Source of the DNA: Gnetum montanum
Lineage: Eukaryota > Streptophyta > Gnetopsida > Gnetales > Gnetaceae
Reading direction: 5' to 3'
Assembly (NCBI GenBank): GCA_015680685.1
Contig: MNCI01004262.1
Coordinates: forward strand, 1,044,171 to 1,108,170
Length of the DNA stretch: 64,000 nt
Shown here piece after piece: positions 56,905 through 64,000 of this stretch. How positions within the stretch are numbered: position 1 is the stretch's first letter; the number at the start of each line of letters is the position of its first letter. The position numbers and the translations under genes were made by a program. Below the pieces are notes generated by a model, which did not search any database, was not told the origin of the DNA, and saw only the letters and a program-made list of their open reading frames with translations.

Positions 56905-57716
56905 TGATGAGCCGTGATATCGCATCAGCTGCAATATCGTGTCAGCCCCTACAATATCACGTACGTGATATCGCAGCTCGTCACTAGTTCTATAAATAAG
57001 AGGAAGCTTTCCCTTGTTTCATAATCTAGATCTAGACCCTTAGCTAAACTCTAGTAGTTTTACCATTCCAGAGATAAAATAATTTCCATCTGCCTGTAGT
57101 ACGAGTCTCAAAGTGAACGAATCTTTATTTGAGCAAATTGTACCTGAGCACACATTTGTGTACGGTAATAAAGATGAACTTTCTGATAAACCTTGTAGTA
57201 CATGGACTAAGCTAAATAGGATTTAATTACTATTAAATATTTAAATTCTTTTTTAGATAATTAATCTCTCTCAACCCTTGACTCTCCTAGTTAAGTGCAT
57301 TTAGTACGACTGCTTCAAGCACATGTGTAATGCTTGGTAATCCAGTAACGAGTAGCGATTGGTAATCCCAGTAGCATTGCACTAGTTTAGGGTTTGTGCG
57401 GCAAGTGGAAATGGATACTGGTGCCAAGACCATTAGAACTTAGTTAATGAGTAGTTAATGAAAGTTAGTTACTTAGTCTCTTCACCCTTTCTTATTAGCA
57501 TAGGCGTTAAAAAGAGAAAAGATATAAAAATCACATACCTCAAACTTACTTAACCATACAACTATGACAATACAAGTAAGTTTGGGAAGAAAATGATTGA
57601 TTAACCTTAAGTGTTCCATAAGGTGTGTAAGCACTTAGTCCTTGGAGTTCGATCGGATAGCACATGAAATGATTGTATTCGTATGGTTGAGTATAGGGGT
57701 ACCTCGCCACTCATCA
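56905..57716 (+). mobile_element. Element E 5' LTR (812 bp)
   Basis: TGATGAGCCG...GCCACTCATCA. GATATC-type palindromes at 56,914-56,975, TATA box TATAAATA at 56,991-56,998, poly(A) hairpin at 57,121-57,175. Confidence 0.92.
57121..57175 (+). promoter_or_regulatory. LTR poly(A)-signal hairpin, element E
   Basis: Arms atctttatt (57,121-57,129) and aataaagat (57,167-57,175), perfectly complementary, with an inner palindrome gcacacatttgtgt. Confidence 0.7.
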
Positions 57717-58289
57717 TTGAGCACACATTTGTGTACAACAATAAAGACGAACTTTCTAATAAACCTTGCAGTACATGGACTAAGCTAAATAGGATTTAAT
57801 TACTGTTAAATATTTAAATGCTTTTGTAGATAATTAATCTCTCTCAACCCTTGAATCTCCTAGTTAAGTGCATTCAGTACGATGGCTTTAAGCACATGTG
57901 TAATGCTTGGTAACCCAATAATGAGTAGTGTTTGGTAATCCCAGTAACATTGCACTGGTTTAGGGTGTGTGTAGAAAGTGGGAACGGATACTGGTGCTAG
58001 GACCATTAGAACTTAGTTAATGAGTAGTTAATGAAAGTTAGTTACTTGGTCTCTTCACCCTTCCTCATTAGCATAGGTGTTAAAAAGAGAAAAGATATAA
58101 AAATCACATACCTCAAACTTACTTAACCATACAAACGTGACAATACAAGTAATTTTGGGAAAACAACGATTGATTAACCTTAAGTGTTCCATAAGGCACG
58201 TAAGCACTTAGTCCTTGAAGTTCAACTGGATCGCACGTGAAATGCTTGTATTCGTATGGTTGAGTGTAGGGGTACCTCTCTGCTCATCA
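57717..58289 (+). mobile_element. Element E 3' LTR, 5'-truncated (573 bp)
   Basis: Begins inside the hairpin loop (gcacacatttgtgt), so U3, TATA box and the 5' arm are lost. Ends CTGCTCATCA before the TTGAT duplication. Confidence 0.9.
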
Positions 58290-58892
58290 TTGATCTAGTA
58301 CTCCAATCATTTTCATGACCATCATGTTCCATCAAAAAGCCTCTTTATATAAAAGAGAAAGTCAACATGATAAAAGAAAATATGATGAGAAAAAAGAAAA
58401 GATAACAAAAAGGAAATAAAAGAGAAAATGAAAAATAAAGAAATGAATATTAATAAAATAAAAATGATGATAAGAAGATGTGATGGGAAAAGTAATGTAA
58501 TTTCAAGCATATTGATCCATGTAAATTGGTATTTTTACCCTCCCAAACCAATTTTATAATTACTTACTCCAAAAACAAGATGAGTGTTTAAATCACCTAT
58601 GCAAGAATTTCTCATGTTCAACCCATGACTTAGATCACATAACATTTTTCAAATATCATAGTCCAAAAAAATATTTTGCTCATCCCTACTAATGGCCATG
58701 AAGGCATAGAAGTCTTTCTCTCAATGAACTTTGGTGATGTTAATTGCTACTTCCATAAAAATCCCATATTATTTTTTCTAAGGATTAACATCATCATCCT
58801 TGATTGCATTTAAACCAAAAAAAATTTCCTTTATTTGGTTATGACATTATGATCCTTGTTAGTGTTGGCACATTTTGGCCATTTCATGGAAC

Positions 58893-59427
58893 AGGTTGAT
58901 TTAAACAAAGGAGAAATTATTCCTACCATTTACTAGAAAGCATGAATATGTGCAGGAATTTAAACAAGCTCATCAAAGGGATGATGACATTACAATTGTG
59001 AATACTAGCATGAGAGTTTATCTGGAGTCAAAATAAAATGGTGTGTCAATTGTAGATATTTCTCTAGCTTATGCTAAGGTAGCCCTAGTTACTTTATCTA
59101 CAACAAAGACATGAGAGTTTCTTATTGGGAAGCCATGGATATTTGATACTTTTGAGAATGTTTTCAAGGTGCTGCAACAAGATGTTTCGATAAAAATGAT
59201 GCTCCTAGTGGCATGGTTGAGTTCATGAAATCATTAATGTTGAGTTTCCTTTTCAAATTCTATCTTTGGGTGTCTAAAAAGGTACATCTTGATACTCTCG
59301 ATTCCTACAAGTCTGCAATGGCTCCTTATGAAAGTATGCCATCTTATGGGGTGTAGGTCTATGAGAATCGGCACGATGGAACAGGAGTGGGTCTTCCAGT
59401 TACTCATTCCTCAGCAAAGTTTCAAGT
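58893..59427 (+). pseudogene. XDH: Xanthine dehydrogenase fragment (FAD-domain end to Mo-domain start)
   Basis: Xanthine dehydrogenase oxidises hypoxanthine and xanthine in purine breakdown. Recognised in order: VDLNKGEI, TRKHEYVQEFKQAHQRDDDI, TIVNTSMRVYLESK, EFLIGKPW, FKVLQQDVS, NDAPSGMVEFMKSLMLSFLF, KFYLWVSKK, RHDGTGVGLPVTHSSAKFQ. These match the family in the same order (F-L-P-W-T-R-x-x-E-Y-V-x-E-F-K-Q-A-H-R-R-D-D-D-I; G-G-M-V-E-F-R-K-S-L-T-L-S-F-F-F-K-F-F-L-W-V-S; H-G-T-x-V-G-x-P-x-x-H-x-S-A-K). Several stops (one TAG at GV-stop-VYE where Gln fits) and at least two frameshifts. About 180 of roughly 1,350 residues. No intron interrupts it. Confidence 0.9.
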
Positions 59428-59433
59428 TTAAGA

Positions 59434-59505
59434 CTCACTGGTACAAAACATGGCTATGGAGAAGGTGGTTGTGGAGCATGCACTGTATTTGGTGGAGAAA
59501 GTTGA
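59434..59505 (+). pseudogene. XDH: Xanthine dehydrogenase 2Fe-2S fragment, out of order
   Basis: LTGTKHGYGEGGCGACTV matches the N-terminal iron-sulphur motif G-L-T-G-T-K-L-G-C-G-E-G-G-C-G-A-C-T-V, the first cluster of the enzyme. The first cluster Cys is Tyr here. This motif belongs near residue 45 of the protein, yet it lies 3' of the FAD/Mo-domain fragment, six bases after it, so the two pieces were joined in the wrong order. Confidence 0.88.
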
Positions 59506-60134
59506 ATGACTTATTCACATTTTTAACGAAAAGCTTGAAATTTGGGGACAACTTTCCAATCTTAAATTTTAGTTTTCCAAACTATTGTGTTTTTCCACAT
59601 TAACAACAAGATGATGTTTGTGCCATAAGTATCGTTTGAAGAGTTATTAAAGTGAAAATAGAGATTCTAAGAAGAGACTTCATTGAAACTGGTCATTCGT
59701 TGTTGTAACTGTACTTGGAAGGTTATTGTATACTATGCTGATCCTTTGCCTCTGGCTGAGTTGACAGTGAAACTTAGAAATGATGATGCTATATTGCAGC
59801 AAAGCCTACCATTCATTTACTATTCAACCTCATTTACTATTTAACAACAAAATATGGTTAAATGAAGACAACAAAATGTGGTTTCTCCTTTGTCCATGTT
59901 CACAGTGACAACACCAATGTCAAGCACGATGCCAAGGCAGGTCATGCATGGCAAACAAAATTTGCAACACTGCCTTTTTCTGAAAGGAAGATGCTACCAT
60001 GCCAAGGTTGGGAAATCTCTGGCTCTAAAATTCAAAAAAAACTGAAATAGAAACATCTGTATCATTGCTAGAAGGCTAGAGAAATACAAGAAACATAAAC
60101 AGAACCCAGACAGTACAGGTGGGCAGTGAATTTC
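59506..60134. other. Unassigned stretch between gene fragments
   Basis: Reads partly as protein (for example WKVIVYYADPLPLAELTVKL at about 59,715) and may hold another gene fragment that I do not recognise. Confidence 0.3.
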
Positions 60135-60475
60135 TAGACCTCCATCAGTGACATCATGCTCATGGGTCATTTTACATGGATCTTGAAGGTCCAGCAGTTG
60201 CTTTAGGACTTTTTCAATAGCAAGGAGCTTTGTAAGAGCATCAACCCAAACGCGGATGTTGCCTACAGTGCAGCTGTACAGGCTGCCATTCTCTCCGGTG
60301 AGTACAGTGATAAGGTCCAAGACTTGCTCCTCCCCGACATGACTTTGTTGTACCTAGGCATCGAGATCACAAGCGGTGTCATGACGGTGCTCATCCCCCG
60401 CAACATGACTAGCCAGTTTATATCTATACGAACGAAATAGAAAAACATCTTCTCCATCCTCCCAGCTGATGTACC
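60135..60475 (+). pseudogene. HSP70: HSP70 chaperone pseudogene fragment
   Basis: HSP70 proteins are ATP-dependent chaperones. The frame reads SDIMLMGHFTWILKVQQLL, stop, [60 protein letters not shown] and VLIPRN, which is the end of the ATPase domain, the linker (V-Q-D-L-L-L-L-D-V) and the start of the substrate-binding domain. The first stop is TAG for Gln in L-L-Q-D-F-F. A second stop (Lys in T-K-K-E-Q) follows a short in-frame insertion after VLIPRNMT. About 110 of 650 residues. The conserved region is free of frameshifts, so it is younger than most elements here. Confidence 0.93.
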
Positions 60476-60480
60476 AAATT

Positions 60481-60650
60481 AATGGCAAAAATTTTCATTC
60501 TTCAGCCAAGGCCGTGTCTCTGCAACTTGATTTCTTTGCTTCTAAAAATGAGATTAGTCCCATGGTTAAAAAGGCTTTTTGATGCTTCGATAGTATACAT
60601 GTTCTCATTAATAATGCTGAAAACACAGAATCCTCCATAGGTTACAGTGC
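60481..60650 (+). pseudogene. Short-chain dehydrogenase fragment
   Basis: One frame: KAVSLQLDFFASKNEISPMV, KKAF, stop, CFDSIHVLINNAENTESSIG. The segment I-H-V-L-I-N-N-A-E/G is the N-N-A-G motif of classical SDR oxidoreductases, and the preceding A-V-x-L-x-L-D-V-S plus A-F-x-x-F-G-x-I matches the usual lead-in. The catalytic S-Y-K lies beyond the fragment. The subfamily and substrate cannot be named. Confidence 0.65.
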
Positions 60651-60700
60651 CCCTGCACGACTACGATCAAGTGTAGGATTAGGACTAACACATACTATTA

Positions 60701-61000
60701 ACTGTGTCTGAGTTAAAGAGAGATGAAAACACAGTGTTTTTTCCATTGAGCATAGCCGTGGCCATGGGCTTGGTTGTCGCAGGGGCCAAAGACCCAACGC
60801 TTCATCAAATTCTGCAGACATGTTTTAAAATCGAATCGCTTCAGGAGGAAGATGCCTCTGCCTATACCTCTAAGAAAGTCCATCAATTCACTTCCAAAAT
60901 TTTTAGTGCCATTCTTGTAGATGCCAGTCCTTTGGAAGGTTCGGTATTGAGCTTCGTCAATGGAATCTAGATCGAGAAATCGCTGCCAATGACAACGATT
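60701..61000 (+). pseudogene. Serpin pseudogene fragment
   Basis: Serpins are suicide inhibitors of proteases. In one frame: ENTVFFPLSIAVAMGLVVAG, AKDPTLHQILQTC, FTSKIFSAILVDASPLEGSV, LSFVNGI, stop, IEKSLPM. This is the N-terminal part of a plant serpin (N-L-V-F-S-P-L-S-I-H-V-A-L; G-S-K-G-x-T-L-D-Q-L; L-S-F-A-N-G-V-W-V-D-K-S-L). The stop is TAG where the family has Trp (N-G-V-W). After IEKSLPM the similarity ends, so it lacks the reactive-centre loop. No frameshift. Confidence 0.88.
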
Positions 61001-61249
61001 ATGGTGGTGGGAGTTCATGGCCATTACAGCCAAACGGAAAGATGATGAAATAGGAAGAGGTTTAGTAGTAGCCACAGCCACAAGATAGGCCATTTCTGAG
61101 CTGAGCATGGACATGGGCATGGACGTTGATGTTACTGACATTTCAGGCACCTTTCCTTCCACCAATGAGGGAGCCACCAATCATTCTTAATTTATCATTG
61201 GTCACGCTAAGCCTCGTCACCTGGTGGCATAACCAATAGGATATAAACC
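61001..61249. other. Unassigned; short inverted repeat
   Basis: accaat...attggt...accaat words form overlapping inverted repeats at 61,160-61,225. Nothing else recognised. Confidence 0.3.
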
Positions 61250-61478
61250 TTTTTAATCAAATTTAATTTGAATTTTGTTTTGCTTTTTCTAAGAAAGAAG
61301 TAAAGGGTATATTGTTATTGTTTCAAAAGGAAAGAGAAGTTATAGGGCAGTTATTCAATGTTATATGTGTATGGAACAAGTGTCCTTTGCAATTTTTAAA
61401 ATATCATGGTGGTGATAACTTCCCCTTGGTGGTTACAACTAAATTTTAATTTCCCATGGTACTCATAACCACCAAATA

Positions 61479-61649
61479 GGCCACTTGTCAACTATAGCCT
61501 TTTTATCTCCATGGTGGCCACTTGTCAATTGAATGGGCCACTTGTCAACTATAGCCTTTTTGTCTCCATGGTGACCACTTGTCAATTGAATGGGCCACTT
61601 GGCAACTACATGGGACACTTGTCACCCGCAGCTTTTTTATCTCTATGGT
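61479..61649 (+). repeat. 57-bp tandem repeat, three copies (element F U3)
   Basis: Copies start at 61,479, 61,536 and 61,593. Each starts ggccacttgtcaact and contains tctccatggtg.ccacttgtcaattgaat; the last is more diverged. They lie directly upstream of the TATA box, so they look like promoter repeats. Confidence 0.9.
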
Positions 61650-61700
61650 GGTTATAACCACCCAAGATATTTTGTAGCTTACCTACCTACCTTTGAACCC

Positions 61701-61707
61701 TATAAAA
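61701..61707 (+). promoter_or_regulatory. TATA box of element F
   Basis: ctataaaaagg at 61,700-61,710, downstream of the 57-bp repeats and within an inverted repeat gaaccctataaaaagggttc. Confidence 0.7.
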
Positions 61708-62932
61708 AGGGTTCATGGGTCAAGGAGGGAGCACAACACTTTTGGGAGCTCTCTCTTGGAGACACACTCTTGGAAGACTTGTAAGAAGAATTGTGAATGA
61801 TTGCTTATAAGATGGCTTGCAAAAGAAAATATTTCAGCCTCTTTGTCATAGTCCTATGAGTTATGTTTTATTTTTATTTTATTTAAATTGTTTAGCTAGT
61901 GGTTTAGATAGTATCATCCTTCGCAAGTAATTTTTGGATTTTTAGATTGCTCTTATTGTTCTTGTTGCATGATAGAAATTTCTATTAAAATTTTGCCATA
62001 GAAGCGCTTGTGTTTGAAGGACTTAAGAGCATTTTAGTAGTGAATTTGATTATTGTGCAACGTATAAGAAAAGCTATTGAGATTGTTGTAAGAGAGCCTC
62101 TGCTTGTAGTCATGTTGTTGACTGATTCAATAGTCAAGAGAGTTTAGAAAATCTTTGGTATTTTGATGGGACCAGAATAGCTTCTTTTTATCTTTAAAGT
62201 GAATCTCCATGGTATTTCAATCAGAAATTGTCAAGTCTTTTGAAGGTTCTATTGAATGCAATTTTTGACATCCATTATCTAGCCAAAATGAGGTCTCATA
62301 CGTGATAGTTTACACAGCAATTTTTGGTAGCATAGAAGGATTGTCTTGAAGAAATTGCTTATTTGAGCCTTGGAAGTTTGAACAATTCGTAGATATTGAA
62401 TTTGGGATAGCTTTATTGGGAAGTGTTTACTCGTATCATTTTATCTTATTTAAATATTTGAGGTTTACACAAATCTACTTTCTTTTCTGTCTATTTCCAT
62501 TGAATCTTGCTCTATTTCTAGTTTTCTTGTGGAACTATCTCTTTCTCTAGGGAAAATTAAAGGTAGATTTGCAAAGTTGTGCTCAAATGTTTTTGCAAAA
62601 TTTTATTTGTTACAAGTAGGTATTATAAGAACTGCATAGACTAGGCAATTGAAAAAAATAGGAACTCTGAACAACTCACAGTACTTGGCAAAGTTGGCTG
62701 AATCTCTTTAAGACAAGTCATCTATAGTTTACACATAACACAATCATTTTATTTTTCACAACCGCACGCTGCAACAGCACACACACATACTCACATTAAC
62801 TACTGAGTCTATTTGGAGGTATTTGGGCCTTTGTGTTACCAGAGACCAGTAGGCACCTAAATCCTGTTCGAGGACACTCGTTGGCGGTCGCATCGCAAAT
62901 GGTCGCCAATAGTTCTTTTGGTGCTAGAAGGA

Positions 62933-62990
62933 GGGCTGAAAATTTAGCCTCTAGGTTCAGAGGGCTGAAAATTTAGCCTCTAAGTTCATA
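62933..62990 (+). repeat. 27-bp tandem duplication
   Basis: agggctgaaaatttagcctc followed by taggttcag is repeated once with one substitution. It lies in the leader before gag. Confidence 0.85.
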
Positions 62991-63065
62991 AGCCTTATAA
63001 TTTTAGCACATCAATAGTTCTTTGTTACTATAAAGGCTTAAGAAATTAGATACTATTTTTAGTTC

Positions 63066-64000
63066 ATGACCAAGAAGATTGATAGTTTGGAAAATTTAAA
63101 AGTTTTAAAAGATATTTTAGATTCTAAGACTGATTCTTCATCAGAAGAAGAAGAAAAGAAAGTTTTTGAATTGGGAACAAGTAGTGGATTGAGAACTAGA
63201 AGATCAAGAAGATCACCCATTATATTTGGTTTATCAATTTATAAGAGAAGATCTAGAAAGCCTAAGAGTTCAACATTTCAAAGAAATAGGATGTAAAATC
63301 CTTGACAAGAAATTACATCATTAGGGTTTCAAAATTACAATGATATTCCTAAGGTAGTTTACAAATATTTTCCTAAGCCTTTTATTCCTAGAAAAGCTTA
63401 TTTAGCTAAAGAATATATTCACATGTTTGAGTTAGCTTTAGCTCATGCAAATATTCAACATGAAGGTCAAGCTTGTAGGTTGTTTGTATCAAATTTAAAG
63501 GATATGGCTCAGATTTGGTATTCGAACTTACCAAGTAATAGTATTACAAGTTGGGATGACATGAAGAATATTTTCTTGGCCCAGTGTGGTAATCAATTAG
63601 ATCAACAACAACTATATTGTGAGCTAATACAAGCTAAGCAAGGAGTTAAGGAGTCAATAAGAGATTTTAACATTAAGTTTCAATGAATTTGTGGACTCTT
63701 TCAAAGACAATATAGACCATCAAAAGAAATTATTAAGGAAATTTATCTTAAGGCTGTCAACCCCAACATTTCAATTTGGTTAAGGAGAACTCCAAACTTA
63801 ACTACACTAAATGACTACTTTAGTGAAGCGATACAATTAGAAAAATAGTTGAACTTGAATCCTGAAGAAAATATTGCAATTCAAAGAAGAGAAGAAAGAG
63901 TTGTGATTCCTATGCAAGATTTTGCTCAATTTAAAGCTTTACCAGGTCCATCTCATGTTAAGATAGAGCAAGAACATGAAATAGTAGAATCTGGAAAAGT
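63066..64000 (+). pseudogene. Element F gag (partial, runs off the window)
   Basis: One frame is kept from 63,066 to the end. N-terminus: MTKKIDSLENLKVLKDILDS, an acidic SSSEEEEKK stretch, then Arg-rich RTRRSRRSP. The gag domain follows: YIHMFELALAHANIQHEGQA, CRLFVSNLKDMAQIWYSNLP, SITSWDDMKNIFLAQCG, ELIQAKQGVKESIRDFNIKF, which matches plant Ty3 gag (A-x-x-W-x-x-x-L-P-x-x-S-I-x-S-W-x-x-L-x-x-x-F; K-Q-x-x-x-E-S-L-R-x-F). Internal stops are TAA, TGA and TAG at places compatible with Gln or Arg codons, and no frameshift was seen, so this is the best-preserved gag in the window. Whether pol follows lies outside the window. Confidence 0.8.

Larger units (their letters stand above)
56905..58289 (+). 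mobile_element. Element E: LTR element with entire interior deleted
   Basis: Flanked by a perfect 5-bp target duplication TTGAT (56,900-56,904 and 58,290-58,294). It consists of one full LTR (56,905-57,716) followed directly by the last two-thirds of a second LTR (57,717-58,289). The two copies are very similar (roughly nine in ten positions by eye). At the junction the first LTR is followed by TTG, the start expected of the primer site (TTGGCGCC), and then goes on as LTR TTGAGCACAC. One deletion from inside the primer site into the 3' LTR, at a TTG microhomology, explains this. Confidence 0.88.
54300..58720 (+). mobile_element. Element G2: second copy of G1 C-terminal gag to 3' region
   Basis: Aligns with 48,190-50,810 in the same order and orientation: gag C-terminus (from about 54,345, VDIYAMGQV-like segment and NKTLINLSYKVNWVLDAM), protease, 3' region with the A/G-rich tract at 58,350-58,460. 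The N-terminal part of gag is missing. Element E is inserted at 56,905. G2 also has about 360 bp (56,546-56,904) not present in G1. Confidence 0.75.
61250..64000 (+). mobile_element. Element F: 5' region and gag of an LTR retrotransposon (partial)
   Basis: A promoter-like region with tandem repeats and a TATA box (61,479-61,707) is followed by transcribed-looking DNA and, from 63,066, a gag gene that runs off the window. LTR borders are not certain: a candidate end lies before ttttggtgctagaaggaggg at about 62,915. The left boundary given here is provisional. Confidence 0.6.

Noticed and set aside
58893-61000. A functional gene in the host-gene cluster
   Set aside because: All four pieces are short, carry stops and lack key parts (XDH Mo centre, HSP70 ATPase start, SDR active site, serpin reactive loop).
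60713-61180. Minus open frame of 155 codons
   Set aside because: It lies antisense to the serpin fragment, whose sense frame has clear family similarity.
61160-61230. Helitron 3' end (hairpin plus CTRRT)
   Set aside because: There are inverted accaat/attggt words, but the following bases are CTAAG rather than CTRRT and no 5' TC end was found.
1-64000. tRNA, rRNA or CRISPR features
   Set aside because: No cloverleaf-like tRNA gene, rRNA block or regularly spaced repeat-spacer array was seen; the tRNA-like matches are retrotransposon primer sites.

Overview
The window looks like intergenic DNA from a seed plant with a large, repeat-rich genome. A gymnosperm is my best guess, but that is inference: no intact host gene, rRNA, tRNA or CRISPR is present. 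The DNA is AT-rich and consists almost entirely of old, broken LTR retrotransposons (mostly Ty3/gypsy of the Athila and Tat types), LTR fragments, degenerate tandem arrays and scraps of host genes. Every coding region I recognise carries stops or frameshifts. Many of the stops are TAG or TAA where the family has Gln, as expected from decay of methylated cytosine.

Layout. 1-8.6 kb: a degenerate tandem array (about 1.4-2.1 kb), a 2-kb block that recurs at 25-27 kb and contains a 574-bp LTR with a tRNA-iMet-type primer site, an Athila-type accessory ORF fragment (minus) and an 86-bp tandem duplication. 8.6-15.5 kb: element A, minus strand, Athila-like, with remnants of gag, protease, RT, RNase H and integrase and one LTR. 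15.5-17.9 kb: non-coding DNA with a GATGATCC minisatellite. 17.9-24.9 kb: element B, minus strand, same family as A, with two LTRs, PPT, tRNA-Asp primer site, gag and protease but no RT or integrase. 25.3-27.3 kb: second copy of the 2-kb block. 28.0-31.4 kb: element C, plus strand, Tat-like pol with a second, archaeal-type RNase H, interrupted by a 742-bp solo LTR with a perfect 5-bp target duplication. 34.9-36.4 kb: minus-strand pseudogene pieces of a HAK/KUP potassium transporter and an LRR receptor. 36.5-41.1 kb: decayed unidentified coding-like DNA. 41.1-50.8 kb: element G1, whose gag is split by the complete but pol-less element D (41,699-47,797, TSD AAGGA). 51.6-53.6 kb: another degenerate tandem array. 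54.3-58.7 kb: G2, a second copy of G1 sequence, interrupted by element E (56,905-58,289, TSD TTGAT), which has lost its whole interior. 58.9-61.0 kb: four unrelated host-gene fragments on one strand (xanthine dehydrogenase, HSP70, a short-chain dehydrogenase, a serpin). 61.2-64.0 kb: the LTR-like promoter region and gag start of element F, running off the end.

How the parts relate. A, B, D and E share LTR ends TGATGAG...CTCATCA, a TATAAATA box, a conserved hairpin that includes the poly(A) signal, and a tRNA-Asp-type primer site where one survives. A kept a pol region (catalytically dead); B and D kept gag but lost pol, so they look like non-autonomous members that would have depended on an A-like relative. 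The most notable observations are the conserved LTR hairpin, the nested insertions with exact target duplications, and the cluster of host-gene fragments.
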